From Alphaproteobacteria bacterium (GTDB taxonomy: Bacteria > Pseudomonadota > Alphaproteobacteria > Micropepsales > Micropepsaceae), in NCBI GenBank assembly GCA_017308375.1, contig JAFKEW010000006.1, positions 2,829 to 38,303 of the forward strand: a DNA stretch of 35,475 nt, written 5' to 3'. Shown here in pieces: positions 18,294 to 27,622 of this stretch. Position 1 is the first letter of the stretch, and every line of letters starts with the position of its first letter. Below the pieces are notes generated by a model. That model was given only the letters and a program-made list of their open reading frames with translations. It made no database searches and had not been told where the DNA came from. A program made the translations under genes and the position numbers.

Positions 18294-18668
18294 ATGGCAC
18301 TGAAACTCCGTCTGGCGCGCGCCGGCACCAAGAAGCGTCCGCACTACAATGTTGTAGTGGCGGATTCGCGCGAACCGCGCGATGGCCGCTTTATCGAGAA
18401 GATCGGCTTCTACAATCCGCTGCTGCCCAAGGATCATGCGGACCGTCTGAAGCTCGATGTGGAAAAGGCCAAGGCCTGGATCGAAAAAGGCGCCACCGCC
18501 ACCGACCGGGTGCACCGTTTCCTTGCCGATGCAGGCGTCCTGAAGCCGCTTCAGAAGAACAACCCGGAAAAGGCCAAGCCGAAGAAGAAGGCACAGGAAC
18601 GGGCCGCCGCGGCGGCCGCTGCTGCTGGCGCCGCTGCCGGTGGCGGCGAAGAAGCTCCGGCCGCGTAA
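18294..18668 (+). CDS. rpsP: 30S ribosomal protein S16
   Basis: Component of the small ribosomal subunit, important for assembly of the 5' domain of 16S rRNA. The 124 residues begin [20 protein letters not shown] and include the conserved [19 protein letters not shown]. After about residue 80 the protein carries a Lys-rich then Ala-rich tail ([20 protein letters not shown]), longer than in E. coli (82 residues) but common in alphaproteobacteria. AAGGGA at 18281-18286 sets the start. It is preceded by a cluster of hairpins that may separate its expression from ffh. Confidence 0.97.
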   Translation: MALKLRLARAGTKKRPHYNVVVADSREPRDGRFIEKIGFYNPLLPKDHADRLKLDVEKAKAWIEKGATATDRVHRFLADAGVLKPLQKNNPEKAKPKKKAQERAAAAAAAAGAAAGGGEEAPAA

Positions 18669-18683
18669 GGATTTGCGGGTGCC

Positions 18684-19208
18684 ATGCCCCGCGACGTTCT
18701 CCTCGGCATCGTGATCGGCGCGCACGGCCTCAAGGGCGAGGTGCGGGTGAAAACCTTCACCGAAACGCCCGAGGGGCTTGGCGCCTATGGTCCGCTCAAC
18801 GACGGGCAGGGCCGCGCCTTTGTGGTGGAACACTTGCGCGCCACCGGCGCCGGTGAAGCGATTGCGCGTCTTGCCGGTGTGGCGGATCGCGCTGCGGCCG
18901 AGGCGTTGCGCGGTACCGAATTGCGGGTTCCGCGCAGCACGATGCCCGCTGCCGGAACGGGCGCCTTCTATCACGCCGATCTGGTTGGCCTGCGCGCCGA
19001 AGATGAAGCGGGCCGGTTGATCGGAACCGTCTCCGGCCTGCACAATTTCGGCGCCGGCGACGTGATCGAGATTTTGCGCGATGATGGCGACAATGTTTTC
19101 CTTCCCTTCAGCCGCGATGTGGTGCCGGTGGTGGAGGAGGACCGCATCGTCGTCGCGGAGCCGCCAATAAGCGGCGGCGATGATGACAGCGAAGGAGGCA
19201 CAAGATGA
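18684..19208 (+). CDS. rimM: 16S rRNA processing protein RimM
   Basis: Assembly factor that binds S19 and helps maturation of the 30S head. The 174 residues show the N-terminal domain signature LLGIVIGAHGLKGEVRVKTFT, then a PRC-barrel with YHADLVGLRAEDEAG and FLPFSRDVVPVV. The C-terminus is acidic (GGDDDSEGG). It lies 15 nt after rpsP and its stop overlaps the next gene by 4 nt, so it is part of the trmD operon. Confidence 0.95.
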   Translation: MPRDVLLGIVIGAHGLKGEVRVKTFTETPEGLGAYGPLNDGQGRAFVVEHLRATGAGEAIARLAGVADRAAAEALRGTELRVPRSTMPAAGTGAFYHADLVGLRAEDEAGRLIGTVSGLHNFGAGDVIEILRDDGDNVFLPFSRDVVPVVEEDRIVVAEPPISGGDDDSEGGTR

Positions 19209-19663
19209 GCGACATCACCTTCCGCGATGCACGCGAGGACGATCTGCAAACCCTGGTCGCGCTTCTGGCCGATGACGATATTGCGGAGGGGCGGGAACAG
19301 GCCAAGGGCGATCTTCTGCCCGCTTATTCCGCCGCCTTCGACGACATGGCGAAAAGCCCGGACAACCGCATTCTGGTGGCGGAGCAGGATGGGGACATCA
19401 TCGGTTCCCTGCAGATCGTCTATGTTCCCGGCCTGTCGCGGCAGGGCGCCAAGCGCGCCATCATCGAATCCGTGCGGGTGTCGTCAAAGGCGCGTGGCCA
19501 GAACATCGGCACCCTTTTGATGAAGGAGGCGATTGCTCAGGCCAGGGCCGCCGGTTGCAAGCTGGTGCAGCTCACCTCCGACAAGCGGCGTACCCGCGCC
19601 CACCTCTTTTACCGCCGCCTTGGCTTCATCCAGAGCCATGAGGGCTTCAAGCTCGATCTGTGA
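19205..19663 (+). CDS. GNAT-family N-acetyltransferase in trmD operon
   Basis: Predicted cytosolic acetyl-CoA-dependent acyltransferase, 152 residues; substrate unknown. The fold is visible as [16 protein letters not shown] at the start, the beta-strands around [21 protein letters not shown], the acetyl-CoA loop [15 protein letters not shown], and the C-terminal HLFYRRLGF. It overlaps rimM by 4 nt (ATGA) and abuts trmD (TGATG), so it is translated as a member of this ribosome-maturation operon. That context hints at acetylation of a ribosomal or tRNA-related target, but nothing in the sequence proves it. Confidence 0.9.
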   Translation: MSDITFRDAREDDLQTLVALLADDDIAEGREQAKGDLLPAYSAAFDDMAKSPDNRILVAEQDGDIIGSLQIVYVPGLSRQGAKRAIIESVRVSSKARGQNIGTLLMKEAIAQARAAGCKLVQLTSDKRRTRAHLFYRRLGFIQSHEGFKLDL

Positions 19664-20415
19664 TGTGGGCCGCAACCGTCCTCACCCTTTATCCCGAAAT
19701 GTTTCCGGGGCCGCTCGGCCAATCGCTGGTCGGCCGGGCGCTGGGTGAAGGCCTGTGGTCGCTGGAGGTGCGGAATATCCGCGATTTCGGTCACGGCAAA
19801 CATCGTTCGGTAGACGATACACCGTCCGGGGGTGGCCCCGGCATGGTGATGCGGGCCGATGTGGCGGCCGCGGCCATCGATGCCGCCCGCGAGTCCGGCC
19901 CGGCCCGGCCTGCGCTCTATCTGACCCCGCGCGGGGCGCCGCTGACCCAGGCCCGCGTGCGTGAACTGGTGGCGGGGTCCGGTGTTGTTCTGCTCTGCGG
20001 CCGGTTCGAGGGGCTGGACGAACGGGTGATCGAGGCCCGCGGGCTGGAGGAGGTGTCGCTCGGCGATTTTGTGCTGGCGGGCGGAGAAATCGCCGCGATG
20101 GCGCTGATCGAGGCGGCGACCCGCCTGATCCCCGGCGTTCTGGGGGCGGAAGACTCGCCCGCGGAAGAAAGTTTCGAACACGGCCTCCTGGAATATCCGC
20201 ATTATACCCGCCCGCAAATATTCGAGGGCCGGCCGGTGCCGGATGTTCTAACTCGTGGAAATCACAAGGAAATCGCGGCCTGGCGGCGTGCCCGGGCCGA
20301 AGCCGTGACAAAAGCGCGGCGTCCTGACCTCTGGGCCCTCTATGAAAAGGGCGAACCATGCGGTATACGGCCCGCCTTCCAATCGCGTAAGCCGCCGCCG
20401 GAGAACAAGAAATGA
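19663..20415 (+). CDS. trmD: tRNA (guanine37-N1)-methyltransferase TrmD
   Basis: SAM-dependent SPOUT methyltransferase making m1G37 in tRNAs reading CNN and some other codons, which prevents +1 frameshifting. The 250 residues begin [19 protein letters not shown]; the trefoil knot is marked by [23 protein letters not shown] and [15 protein letters not shown]. The ATG at 19663 overlaps the preceding TGA by one base; an adjacent GTG at 19660 is equally in frame. The C-terminal helical domain ([17 protein letters not shown]) is complete. Its stop overlaps rplS. Confidence 0.96.
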   Translation: MWAATVLTLYPEMFPGPLGQSLVGRALGEGLWSLEVRNIRDFGHGKHRSVDDTPSGGGPGMVMRADVAAAAIDAARESGPARPALYLTPRGAPLTQARVRELVAGSGVVLLCGRFEGLDERVIEARGLEEVSLGDFVLAGGEIAAMALIEAATRLIPGVLGAEDSPAEESFEHGLLEYPHYTRPQIFEGRPVPDVLTRGNHKEIAAWRRARAEAVTKARRPDLWALYEKGEPCGIRPAFQSRKPPPENKK

Positions 20416-20822
20416 ATATCCTGCAACAGCTCGAAGCCGAGCAGATGAATACCCTGCGCGGTGACAAGCCCCGTCCCGAATTCCGCCCCGGCGACACGTT
20501 GAAAGTGAACGTCAAGGTTGTGGAATCGACCTATGACGAAAAAGCCAAGCAGACCAAGACGCGCGAGCGCCTTCAGGCGTTTGAGGGTGTGTGCATCGCC
20601 CGTCAGGGTGCCGGCCTGAACGAGAGCTTCACGGTCCGCAAGATCTCCTATGGCGAGGGGGTGGAGCGCGTGTTCCCCGTCTACAGCCCGCTGGTCGATT
20701 CCGTCGAAGTGGTGCGCAAGGGCCGCGTCCGCCGCGCGAAGCTTTATTACCTGCGTGGCCGCCGCGGGAAGAGCGCGCGCATCGCCGAACGGCAGGACCG
20801 CGCCAGCGAAAGCGCGTCATAA
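20412..20822 (+). CDS. rplS: 50S ribosomal protein L19
   Basis: Large-subunit protein at the 30S-50S interface. The 136 residues open [20 protein letters not shown] and contain the family's [29 protein letters not shown] and [20 protein letters not shown], then [15 protein letters not shown]. The ATG overlaps the trmD stop (ATGA). It closes the ffh-to-rplS operon; a short A/T-rich hairpin follows. Confidence 0.97.
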   Translation: MNILQQLEAEQMNTLRGDKPRPEFRPGDTLKVNVKVVESTYDEKAKQTKTRERLQAFEGVCIARQGAGLNESFTVRKISYGEGVERVFPVYSPLVDSVEVVRKGRVRRAKLYYLRGRRGKSARIAERQDRASESAS

Positions 20823-20823
20823 C

Positions 20824-20844
20824 TTTTTCGCCACAGCCGAAAAA
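20824..20844 (+). terminator. weak hairpin after rplS
   Basis: TTTTTCG (20824-20830) pairs with CGAAAAA (20838-20844) around a 7-nt loop, directly after the rplS stop, and is followed by TTTCG. The stem is A/U-rich and short, so it is a weak candidate for ending the operon. Confidence 0.3.
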
Positions 20845-20915
20845 TTTCGCTGCTGCGCCCTTCCCAACGGGTGCCGTCTGAGTATTCTCCGCGCCCCCAA
20901 AACAGGCGCGTGGGC

Positions 20916-22751
20916 ATGAACGGCCACATGATTCCCGATCAGGTGCTGCACCGTGCCGAGGCATTGGCCGAGGCGCGCCCGCTTGCGCGCGTGCCGAAAA
21001 GCCCGTTCGCCTTCATCTGGTTTCTGGTCCGCCATCATTTCCGCCTGAAGGTTGCAGTGCTGATGGCGCTCGCCGCATCGGCCACGGCGATCGATGCCTT
21101 CGGTCCGCTGGGTGTTTCGCATCTGATCAATGCGATCACCGGCGCGGTGAAGGGCGAAACCGATTTCGACACCGCCGTATTGCCGTGGATTTTCGTGCTG
21201 GGCGGCATCTGGCTCGGCGCTGCCATCGTCTATCGCGGCTATGAGGCGGTGGATGTCGAAACCAGCCCGCGTATGCGCGCACTCGCGCAGAAATATCTCT
21301 TCACCTACATGCTGGGTCATTCGCCCCGGTATTTTCAGGAAAATTTCGCGGGCAAGCTCGGCCAGAAGGTGAAGCAGGCAGGGCAGGCCACCGTCTCCAT
21401 CCTGCAGATCATCTGTTTCGAGATGGTGCGGGTGACGATCCTCATCATCGTCGGCGGCGTGCTGATGTTCGCCGCCCATCCGTCTTACGCGCTGATCCTG
21501 CTGGTGTGGACGGCGCTTTATCTCGGCATCGTGCTCAGCCTGGCAAAGAAATGCGTCAGGCTGTCAAAGGCGTTCTCGGATGAGGTTTCCACCTCCACCG
21601 GCCGCCTCGTCGATGCCATCACCAATGCCGATCTGATCCGTGCCTTCGCCAAGGCGGTGTACGAACGGCGCTTCCTGTCGTTCTTTCTCGCCGATGAGAT
21701 GAATGCCTCGCGCCGCCTGCGCTGGTTCCTCATCACCATGCGCGCCTTCATGCAATTGGCGACGCTCGCATTGCTGCTCGCGCTGGTTTACGTCTCGGCG
21801 AAGGACGCGCTCTCCGGCGCGCTGTCCACCGGCGCCTTCGCGATGGTCTATCTACTCGGCAACCAGATCGCGCGCAGCGTGCAGGAACTCTCCTTCCGCA
21901 TGCTCGACTATTTCGAGCAGTTGGGCACGTTGACCGAAGCGCTGGAACTGGTCAGCACCCCGCATGAGATTACCGATGCGCCGGGTGCCCGGCCCCTCCT
22001 TGTGCGCGATGGCGCTATCCAGTTTGAGCATGTGCGCTTTGCGCACCCCGATGGGCAGGCGGTGTTCCGCGATCTCTCGCTTACCATTCGCGCGGGCGAA
22101 AAGGTCGGGCTGGTCGGGCCGTCTGGTGCGGGCAAATCCACGTTGGTCAAAATGCTGCGCCGCCAGTATGAGCCGCAAGGCGGCCGCATCCGGATCGACG
22201 GGCAGGACATCGCCACCGTGACCTGGGATTCGCTGAACGAAGCGATTGCGGAGGTGCCGCAAATGCCCGGTGTCTTCCACCGCGCCATTCGCGACAACAT
22301 CCGCTACGCCGAGCCGGCCGCGGATGACGCGGCCGTCCTGCGGGCCGCCCGCGATGCGCGTGCGCACGACTTCATTGCGGCGCGTTCCACCGGTTATGAA
22401 ACCATCGTCGGCGAACAGGGGATCAAGCTTTCGGGCGGCGAGCGTCAGCGTGTCGCGATTGCGCGTGCGCTGGTGAAAGATGCGAAGATCCTGGTGCTGG
22501 ACGAGGCGACATCCTCACTCGATTCCGAATCCGAATTCCTGATTCAGGAAGGGCTGTGGGCGTTGATGCAGAACCGCACGGTGATCGCGATTGCGCACCG
22601 GCTTTCCACCATCGCCGGCATGGACCGCATCCTCTATCTCGAATCCGGCCGCGTGATCGAAGATGGCCCCCATGCCGAGTTGCTGGCGCGCGGCGGCGCC
22701 TATGCCCGGCTGTGGAACCGGCAGATGGGCGGCTTCATCGACGCGGCGTGA
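20916..22751 (+). CDS. ABC exporter, fused permease and ATPase
   Basis: Half-transporter of the ABC exporter class, 611 residues, working as a dimer in the inner membrane; substrate unknown. The N-terminal half has about six membrane helices; a loop ETSPRMRALAQKYLFTYML resembles coupling regions of this class. The nucleotide-binding domain has Walker A GPSGAGKST (about 401-409), signature LSGGERQRVAIARAL (about 505) and Walker B ILVLDEATSSLD, then IAHRLSTI. ATG 20916 is chosen because the residues before it are not conserved-looking and overlap the likely promoter. It is convergent with copA; a metal or glutathione-type substrate is possible but unsupported. Confidence 0.92.
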   Translation: MNGHMIPDQVLHRAEALAEARPLARVPKSPFAFIWFLVRHHFRLKVAVLMALAASATAIDAFGPLGVSHLINAITGAVKGETDFDTAVLPWIFVLGGIWLGAAIVYRGYEAVDVETSPRMRALAQKYLFTYMLGHSPRYFQENFAGKLGQKVKQAGQATVSILQIICFEMVRVTILIIVGGVLMFAAHPSYALILLVWTALYLGIVLSLAKKCVRLSKAFSDEVSTSTGRLVDAITNADLIRAFAKAVYERRFLSFFLADEMNASRRLRWFLITMRAFMQLATLALLLALVYVSAKDALSGALSTGAFAMVYLLGNQIARSVQELSFRMLDYFEQLGTLTEALELVSTPHEITDAPGARPLLVRDGAIQFEHVRFAHPDGQAVFRDLSLTIRAGEKVGLVGPSGAGKSTLVKMLRRQYEPQGGRIRIDGQDIATVTWDSLNEAIAEVPQMPGVFHRAIRDNIRYAEPAADDAAVLRAARDARAHDFIAARSTGYETIVGEQGIKLSGGERQRVAIARALVKDAKILVLDEATSSLDSESEFLIQEGLWALMQNRTVIAIAHRLSTIAGMDRILYLESGRVIEDGPHAELLARGGAYARLWNRQMGGFIDAA

Positions 22752-22753
22752 AC

Positions 22754-22773
22754 GCGCTTTTCAGAAAAGGCGC
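22754..22773. terminator. hairpin between convergent ABC and copA genes
   Basis: GCGCTTTT (22754-22761) pairs with AAAAGGCGC (22765-22773) with one bulged G and a 3-nt loop. It occupies almost the whole 23-nt gap between the two stop codons and could serve both transcripts. No separate T-run exists. Confidence 0.4.
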
Positions 22774-22774
22774 C

Positions 22775-25078
22775 TCAGGAAAGCCGTGCACGGCCGAGGC
22801 GCAGCGCATTGGCGATCACCGAAACCGAACTCAAACTCATCGCGGCGGCGGCAAATGCGGGGCTGAGCAGAATGCCGAACACGGGATAAAGCACGCCCGC
22901 CGCCAACGGCACGCCAAGCCCGTTATAGACAAAGGCGAAGAACAGATTCTGCCGGATATTTTTCATCGTGGCGTGGCTCAGTGCGCGTGCGCGTGCAATC
23001 CCCGCCAGATCGCCTTTGACGAGGGTGACACCGGCGCTTTCCATCGCAATGTCGGTGCCCGTGCCCATCGCGACGCCGACATCGGCCTTGGCCAATGCCG
23101 GGGCGTCGTTCACCCCGTCGCCCGCCATCGCCACCACCCGGCCCTCGCGTTTCAATTGCGCGACAAAGGCGCCCTTGTCTTGCGGCAGCATGCCGGCCTT
23201 CACCTCCGCAATGCCGAGCTTTCCGGCCACCGCTTCCGCCGTGACTTTGTTGTCGCCGGTCAGCATCACAATGCGAATGCCGTCCGCCGTCAGTTTCGCC
23301 AGCGCCCCCGGCGTGGTGGCTTTGACCGGATCGGAGAGTGCAATCGCACCCGCCGCTTTGCCGTCCACGCCCACAAACATCACCGTGCCGTCACGCGCCA
23401 GTTCCGTGGCGCGCGCCTCGAACGGGTTGGCAATGCCTTCGCCGCTCAGCAGGGCGGTGTTGCCGATCACAACCTCGCGCCCCTCCACCCGGCCAGTAAT
23501 GCCTTTGCCGGTCAGCGGGCGCACGTCTTCTGCGGCGGCCAATGAAAGCGCACGCGCCTCTGCCGCCGCCACGATGGCCGCGGCCAGCGGGTGTTCGCTG
23601 GCGCGCTCCACGCTGGCGGCAAGGCGCAACAATTCGTTTTCGTCCATGCCGTCCGTCAGGATCGCGGTGACGCGCGGGCGGCCTTCGGTCAGGGTGCCGG
23701 TCTTGTCCACCACCAGCGTGTCCACCTTTTCCATCCGCTCCAGCGCCTCGGCATTGCGGATCAGCACGCCCTCGCGTGCGCCGCGCCCCACGCCCACCAT
23801 CACCGACATCGGCGTGGCAAGGCCAAGCGCACAGGGGCACGCGATGATCAGCACCGAAACCGCCGCCACCAATGCGGAGGCAAAGGCGGGCTCAGGCCCC
23901 CAGATCATCCAGCCGATGAAGGCGAGCACGGCCACCGCAATCACCGCCGGCACGAAGATGGCCGCAACCCGGTCGGTCAGCCGCTGGATCGGCGCGCGGC
24001 TCCTCTGCGCATCGGCCACCATCTGCACGATGCGGGCAAGTGTCGTCGCGCTGCCGACATGGCGTGCTTCCATGATGAAGGCGCCGCTGCGGTTGATGGT
24101 GCCGCCGATCACGGCCGCGCCCTTGCCCTTTTCCACCGGCATCGCCTCGCCGGTGATCATGGATTCATCGAGGGTCGTTTCGCCCTCTGTGATCACGCCG
24201 TCCACCGGCACGGATTCGCCGGGCCGCACGCGCAAGCGGTCGCCGGGTTTCAGCGTATCGGCATCCACATCTTCTTCGCGGTCGCCGGCGATGCGGCGCG
24301 CGGTTTTCGGCGCCAGCTTCAGCAATGCGCGAATAGCGCCGCCGGTTTTTTCCCGCGCCCGCAATTCCAGCACCTGCCCCAGCAGCACCAAAACGGTGAT
24401 CACCGCCGCCGCTTCGAAATAAACCGGCACCATGGCGTGGGCGAACAATGCAGGGGGAAACAGATGCGGCACGAACAACGCCGCCACGCTGAAAAGATAG
24501 GCGGCCCCCGTTCCCATCGCGATCAGCGTGAACATGTTCAGCGCGCGGTTGCGCACCGATTGCACGCCGCGCACGAAGAACGGCCATCCCGCCCACAGCA
24601 CCACCGGCGTGGCGAATGCAAACTGAATCCAGGCCGACAGGCGCGGTGCAACGGCGATCAGCCCCAGATGACCGCCCATTTCGAGTGCGAACACCGGTAT
24701 GGTGAGAAGAAGCCCGATCCAGAACCGCCGCGTCATGTCCGCCAGTTCGGGGTTGGGGCCGCTCTCCGCCGTCACCGTTTCCGGCTCCAGCGCCATGCCA
24801 CAGATCGGGCAGCTTCCGGGCCCGGCCTGACGTACCTCCGGGTGCATCGGGCAGGTGTAGATCGTGCCGGGCGGGGCAGGGGGCGGTGTGTCCGCTTTTT
24901 GGGGCGAAAGATATTTTTCCGGATCCGCGTCGAATTTGGTTTTGCAGCCTGCGCTGCAGAACCAGAAATCGTGACCCCCGTGATGGCTCTTATGCTTCGC
25001 GGTCGCGGGATCGACACGCATGCCGCAGACGGGATCACGGGCGGGATCGAGAGCGGCGCTGTCTGCGCTATTTTCCAT
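22775..25078 (-). CDS. copA: Cu(I)-exporting P-type ATPase CopA
   Basis: Inner-membrane P1B-type ATPase pumping Cu+ out of the cytoplasm. From ATG 25078 it has 767 residues. There is no N-terminal ferredoxin-like HMA domain; instead a YHS-like segment (DPVCGM at 15-20, FWFCSAGC near 38-45) is followed by a heavy-metal-binding segment (YTCPMHPEV...CPICGM, 74-95). The ATPase core has ITGEAMP, the membrane CPC at 414-416, DKTGT from D458, SEHP (494-497) and GDGVNDAP (653-660). YNGLGVP in helix 7 and MSLSS in helix 8 match the Cu+-type signature. It overlaps csoR by 11 nt. Confidence 0.95.
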   Translation of the reverse strand: MENSADSAALDPARDPVCGMRVDPATAKHKSHHGGHDFWFCSAGCKTKFDADPEKYLSPQKADTPPPAPPGTIYTCPMHPEVRQAGPGSCPICGMALEPETVTAESGPNPELADMTRRFWIGLLLTIPVFALEMGGHLGLIAVAPRLSAWIQFAFATPVVLWAGWPFFVRGVQSVRNRALNMFTLIAMGTGAAYLFSVAALFVPHLFPPALFAHAMVPVYFEAAAVITVLVLLGQVLELRAREKTGGAIRALLKLAPKTARRIAGDREEDVDADTLKPGDRLRVRPGESVPVDGVITEGETTLDESMITGEAMPVEKGKGAAVIGGTINRSGAFIMEARHVGSATTLARIVQMVADAQRSRAPIQRLTDRVAAIFVPAVIAVAVLAFIGWMIWGPEPAFASALVAAVSVLIIACPCALGLATPMSVMVGVGRGAREGVLIRNAEALERMEKVDTLVVDKTGTLTEGRPRVTAILTDGMDENELLRLAASVERASEHPLAAAIVAAAEARALSLAAAEDVRPLTGKGITGRVEGREVVIGNTALLSGEGIANPFEARATELARDGTVMFVGVDGKAAGAIALSDPVKATTPGALAKLTADGIRIVMLTGDNKVTAEAVAGKLGIAEVKAGMLPQDKGAFVAQLKREGRVVAMAGDGVNDAPALAKADVGVAMGTGTDIAMESAGVTLVKGDLAGIARARALSHATMKNIRQNLFFAFVYNGLGVPLAAGVLYPVFGILLSPAFAAAAMSLSSVSVIANALRLGRARLS

Positions 25079-25346
25079 AGCGACTGAACAATGTGACAAG
25101 TTCGGAAAACTTTCGTTCCTGTTCGCGGGCATTGCCGCTTTTGATCGCATCCGCCACGCAATGGGCGGCGTGCTCTTTCAGAATTTCTTCTTCCACCCGT
25201 TTCAGGGCCGATTTGATCGCCTGCATCTGGGTCAGGATGTCGATGCAGTAGCGTTCCTCCTCAACCATGCGCGCGATGCCGCGCACCTGGCCCTCGATGC
25301 GCGCCAGCCGCGCGCCGATTTTGGGATCGTGTTTGATGGCCGTCAT
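25068..25346 (-). CDS. csoR: copper-sensing repressor CsoR
   Basis: Small all-helical repressor released from DNA on Cu(I) binding. The 92 residues from ATG 25346 carry the metal ligand set C34 ([10 protein letters not shown]), H59 and C63 (EHAAHC), spaced as in known CsoR proteins. [19 protein letters not shown] is the family signature. Open reading continues upstream, but that part overlaps the divergent promoter. It is first in a two-gene operon with copA, whose start lies within the csoR 3' end. A matching palindrome is 9 bp upstream of its start codon. Confidence 0.94.
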   Translation of the reverse strand: MTAIKHDPKIGARLARIEGQVRGIARMVEEERYCIDILTQMQAIKSALKRVEEEILKEHAAHCVADAIKSGNAREQERKFSELVTLFSRYGK

Positions 25347-25354
25347 GCCTCTTG

Positions 25355-25373
25355 TATACCGTACGGGGGTATA
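25355..25373. promoter_or_regulatory. putative CsoR operator
   Basis: A 19-bp element with arms TATACC (25355-25360) and GGTATA (25368-25373) and a G-rich centre. It resembles the G/C-tract palindromes bound by CsoR proteins. It lies between csoR (start 25346) and the outer-membrane protein gene (start 25423), placed to control both directions. The symmetry is seen; the binding is inferred from family and position. Confidence 0.6.
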
Positions 25374-25422
25374 GTACATGGGCGCATCGTTTTCTGCAAG
25401 CGCATCTCGAAAAGGGCCTCCC

Positions 25423-26715
25423 ATGCGCCGTTCCGCGTTTCTTTGCGTCCTCCTCGCTTTTCCCGCCATGCCTGCGTTCGCGCAGGCCCATGATCACGGT
25501 GCGATGGGGCACACCGTGATGAACATGGCGGATATGGATGGGGCGCAGATGGATATGATGCAGATGGATCGGGGCGTTCTCGGTCCCTATCCCCAAAGTC
25601 GGGAGGCGTCGGGCACAAGCTGGCAGCCCGATGCCGCCAGCCATGGCGGCGTGCACACCATGCTGGGCGACTGGATGGTGATGGGGCATCTGCGCCTCGA
25701 TGCCATTTATGATTGGCAGACGGGGCCGCGCGGCGACGACATGCCGTTTCTGGCCGGCATGGCGTCCGTCATGGCGCGGCGGGATTTTTCGCACGGCACA
25801 CTCAATCTGCGCGCGATGCTGAGCCCCGATCCCTTCATGGGCAAACGCGGCTATCCGCTTCTGCTGGCGGCGGGTGAAACGGCAGACGGCACCACCCATC
25901 TGGTGGATCGCCAGCATCCGCACGATCTTTTTATGGAATTGTCGGCGTCCTATTCCCATCGCTTGTCGGAACAGGACAGCGCCTTCGTCTATTTCGGCTA
26001 TCCGGGCGAACCGGCGTTCGGGCCCACCGTGTTCATGCACCGCGCCAGCGGCGTGGACAATCCGCAGGCGCCCATCAGCCATCATTGGCTCGATTCCACC
26101 CACATCACCTTCGGCGTGGTGACGGCCGGTTTCGTGCATCAAAACTGGAAGCTTGAGATGTCGCGCTTCACCGGCCGCGAACCCGATCAATACCGTTTCA
26201 ATTTCGATTCCGCCCGGTTTGACAGCACCGCGGCGCGGCTGTCGTGGAATCCGGATTCCAACTGGTCGCTACAGGCGTCCTGGGCCTTCCTGAAAAGCCC
26301 GGAACAGTTGAGCCCGCTGGAAAACGAAACCCGCTATTCACTCAGCGCCACTTACGTTCGTCACTTTGACGGGGTGGGCCAGATCGCAGCCACCGCTGCC
26401 TGGGGCCGCAAGCACAATTCCGCCGGTCTCACGCTCAATGCGCTGTTGGCAGAAGCGGAATGGAAGCCGGCGCCGGATTGGGCCTTCTTCACCCGCGTCG
26501 AATGGGTGGAAAATGCGGAGCTTTTGCATGACGGCGAAATTGCCCGCCCGGCCAAATTCACCCTCGGCGGGGTACGAAGCTGGCCGGTGGCCGAACATTT
26601 GAAGCTCGGCCTTGGCGCGCTTTACGATTTCAATTTCACCGGCGGGGCGCTTGCGCCCGTTTACGGTTCATCGCCGCGGGGCGCGATGGTGTTCACCCGC
26701 CTCAGCATGGAATAG
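25423..26715 (+). CDS. Met/His-rich outer-membrane protein in copper locus
   Basis: Predicted exported protein of 430 residues, probably an outer-membrane beta-barrel; exact function unknown. The signal peptide (residues 1-20) ends AFA, followed by a Met/His-rich stretch (HDHGAMGH; MDMMQMDRG) suited to Cu(I) or Ag(I) capture. Later segments alternate hydrophobic and polar residues as in barrel strands, ending in FTRLSME. LVDRQHPHDLFMELSASYS is a strongly conserved-looking motif I associate with an uncharacterised family often near metal efflux genes. AAAGGG at 25411-25416 sets the start. It is divergent from csoR and shares the putative CsoR site. It is not the classical CopB sequence. Confidence 0.75.
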   Translation: MRRSAFLCVLLAFPAMPAFAQAHDHGAMGHTVMNMADMDGAQMDMMQMDRGVLGPYPQSREASGTSWQPDAASHGGVHTMLGDWMVMGHLRLDAIYDWQTGPRGDDMPFLAGMASVMARRDFSHGTLNLRAMLSPDPFMGKRGYPLLLAAGETADGTTHLVDRQHPHDLFMELSASYSHRLSEQDSAFVYFGYPGEPAFGPTVFMHRASGVDNPQAPISHHWLDSTHITFGVVTAGFVHQNWKLEMSRFTGREPDQYRFNFDSARFDSTAARLSWNPDSNWSLQASWAFLKSPEQLSPLENETRYSLSATYVRHFDGVGQIAATAAWGRKHNSAGLTLNALLAEAEWKPAPDWAFFTRVEWVENAELLHDGEIARPAKFTLGGVRSWPVAEHLKLGLGALYDFNFTGGALAPVYGSSPRGAMVFTRLSME

Positions 26716-26732
26716 GCCCGCCGCTCAGGCCG

Positions 26733-26933
26733 TTACTCTTTCGGCGCAAATGCTACCTGCACGCTGAAATATTTTCGCGCCGCCTGCTTGTTGTCGAACA
26801 CGCGGCCCTCCGGTTTACGCTTGGAGTGCACGATGTATTCGACCCCGGTCATCACGCGCGGTTCGCCGTCGAACTGCACCGATTCCGTCAGCGTCACACC
26901 GCGCTCCGATTTCAAAACTCGTTTTTTCGCCAT
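26733..26933 (-). CDS. small hypothetical protein
   Basis: Predicted 66-residue cytosolic protein of unknown function, rich in Lys/Arg near its start (MAKKRVLKSERG), with alternating beta-like stretches (VTLTESVQF; VMTGVEYIVHSKRK) and no cysteine, signal peptide or membrane helix. It is convergent with the outer-membrane protein gene, 17 bp away, and divergent from the DUF2141 gene. There is no obvious ribosome-binding site, but base composition and length suit a real small gene. Confidence 0.6.
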   Translation of the reverse strand: MAKKRVLKSERGVTLTESVQFDGEPRVMTGVEYIVHSKRKPEGRVFDNKQAARKYFSVQVAFAPKE

Positions 26934-27110
26934 GGCACGTCACAATAATAGGGTTTGCACGCAATTTAACGGCATTATCCCGATAGGGCGAACAGAATGT
27001 GGCGGCGGGTTGGCGCAGGGCCGTAAGATTCTGCAATATTCCGCCGGTTGCGTGTGACTCGTTCTCTGGTTAGGAAAACCGCCCGTTCAGGCCCGCGTGA
27101 GGAAGCGTGC

Positions 27111-27617
27111 ATGGTTATACCTGTGGTTTCATGCGCCTTTTTGGCGCGACCCCTTTCGATGAAATGGGGCCGCCGCGCGGCCGCGTGCGCCCTCATCGCC
27201 GCCTTTGCGGCCCTGCCCCTATCCGGACGGGCGCAAACATCGGAAGGGGCCACCCTCGCCGTCAAGATCGAGCGGGTCTCCAAACATGCCGGCCACGTCC
27301 GGCTGGCGCTTTACGATGGCGCCAACTGGGGCGGGACCGGGGGTAAACCGGCCGCCGGTGCCGTGGTGGTAGCAAAGCCCGGCGAAACGGTGATCGAACT
27401 TCGCGGCCTCAAGCCCGGCGTCTATGCGATCAAGACGTTTCAGGATGAAAACAGCGACGGTGAAATGAATTTCGACTGGTTCGGCATCCCGACCGAACGC
27501 TTCGGCTTTTCCAACGATGCCAAGCCCACGTTTCAGCAGCCCAGTTTCGATTCAGCCAAATTCATTCTGCAACCCGGCGCGAACGAGATGACCATTCATC
27601 TACGCTGGCTGTTCTGA
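27111..27617 (+). CDS. secreted DUF2141-family protein
   Basis: Predicted exported protein of 168 residues; family function unknown. A GAGGAAG ribosome-binding site at 27099-27105 supports ATG 27111, giving a long N-terminus whose signal peptide core (WGRRAAACALIAAFAALPL) ends near GRAQ, about residue 42. A downstream ATG (27159) would give a conventional signal peptide but lacks a ribosome-binding site. The mature part has the DUF2141 pattern: VRLALYDGANW, LKPGVYAIKTFQDENSDGEMN, FGIPTERFGFSN. A beta-sandwich fold is likely. It is followed after 5 nt by a GNAT gene. Confidence 0.85.
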   Translation: MVIPVVSCAFLARPLSMKWGRRAAACALIAAFAALPLSGRAQTSEGATLAVKIERVSKHAGHVRLALYDGANWGGTGGKPAAGAVVVAKPGETVIELRGLKPGVYAIKTFQDENSDGEMNFDWFGIPTERFGFSNDAKPTFQQPSFDSAKFILQPGANEMTIHLRWLF

Positions 27618-27622
27618 AGGCG

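Noticed and set aside
25423..26715. Naming the outer-membrane protein CopB
   Set aside because: It has Met/His-rich residues and copper context, but its conserved motifs do not match classical CopB.
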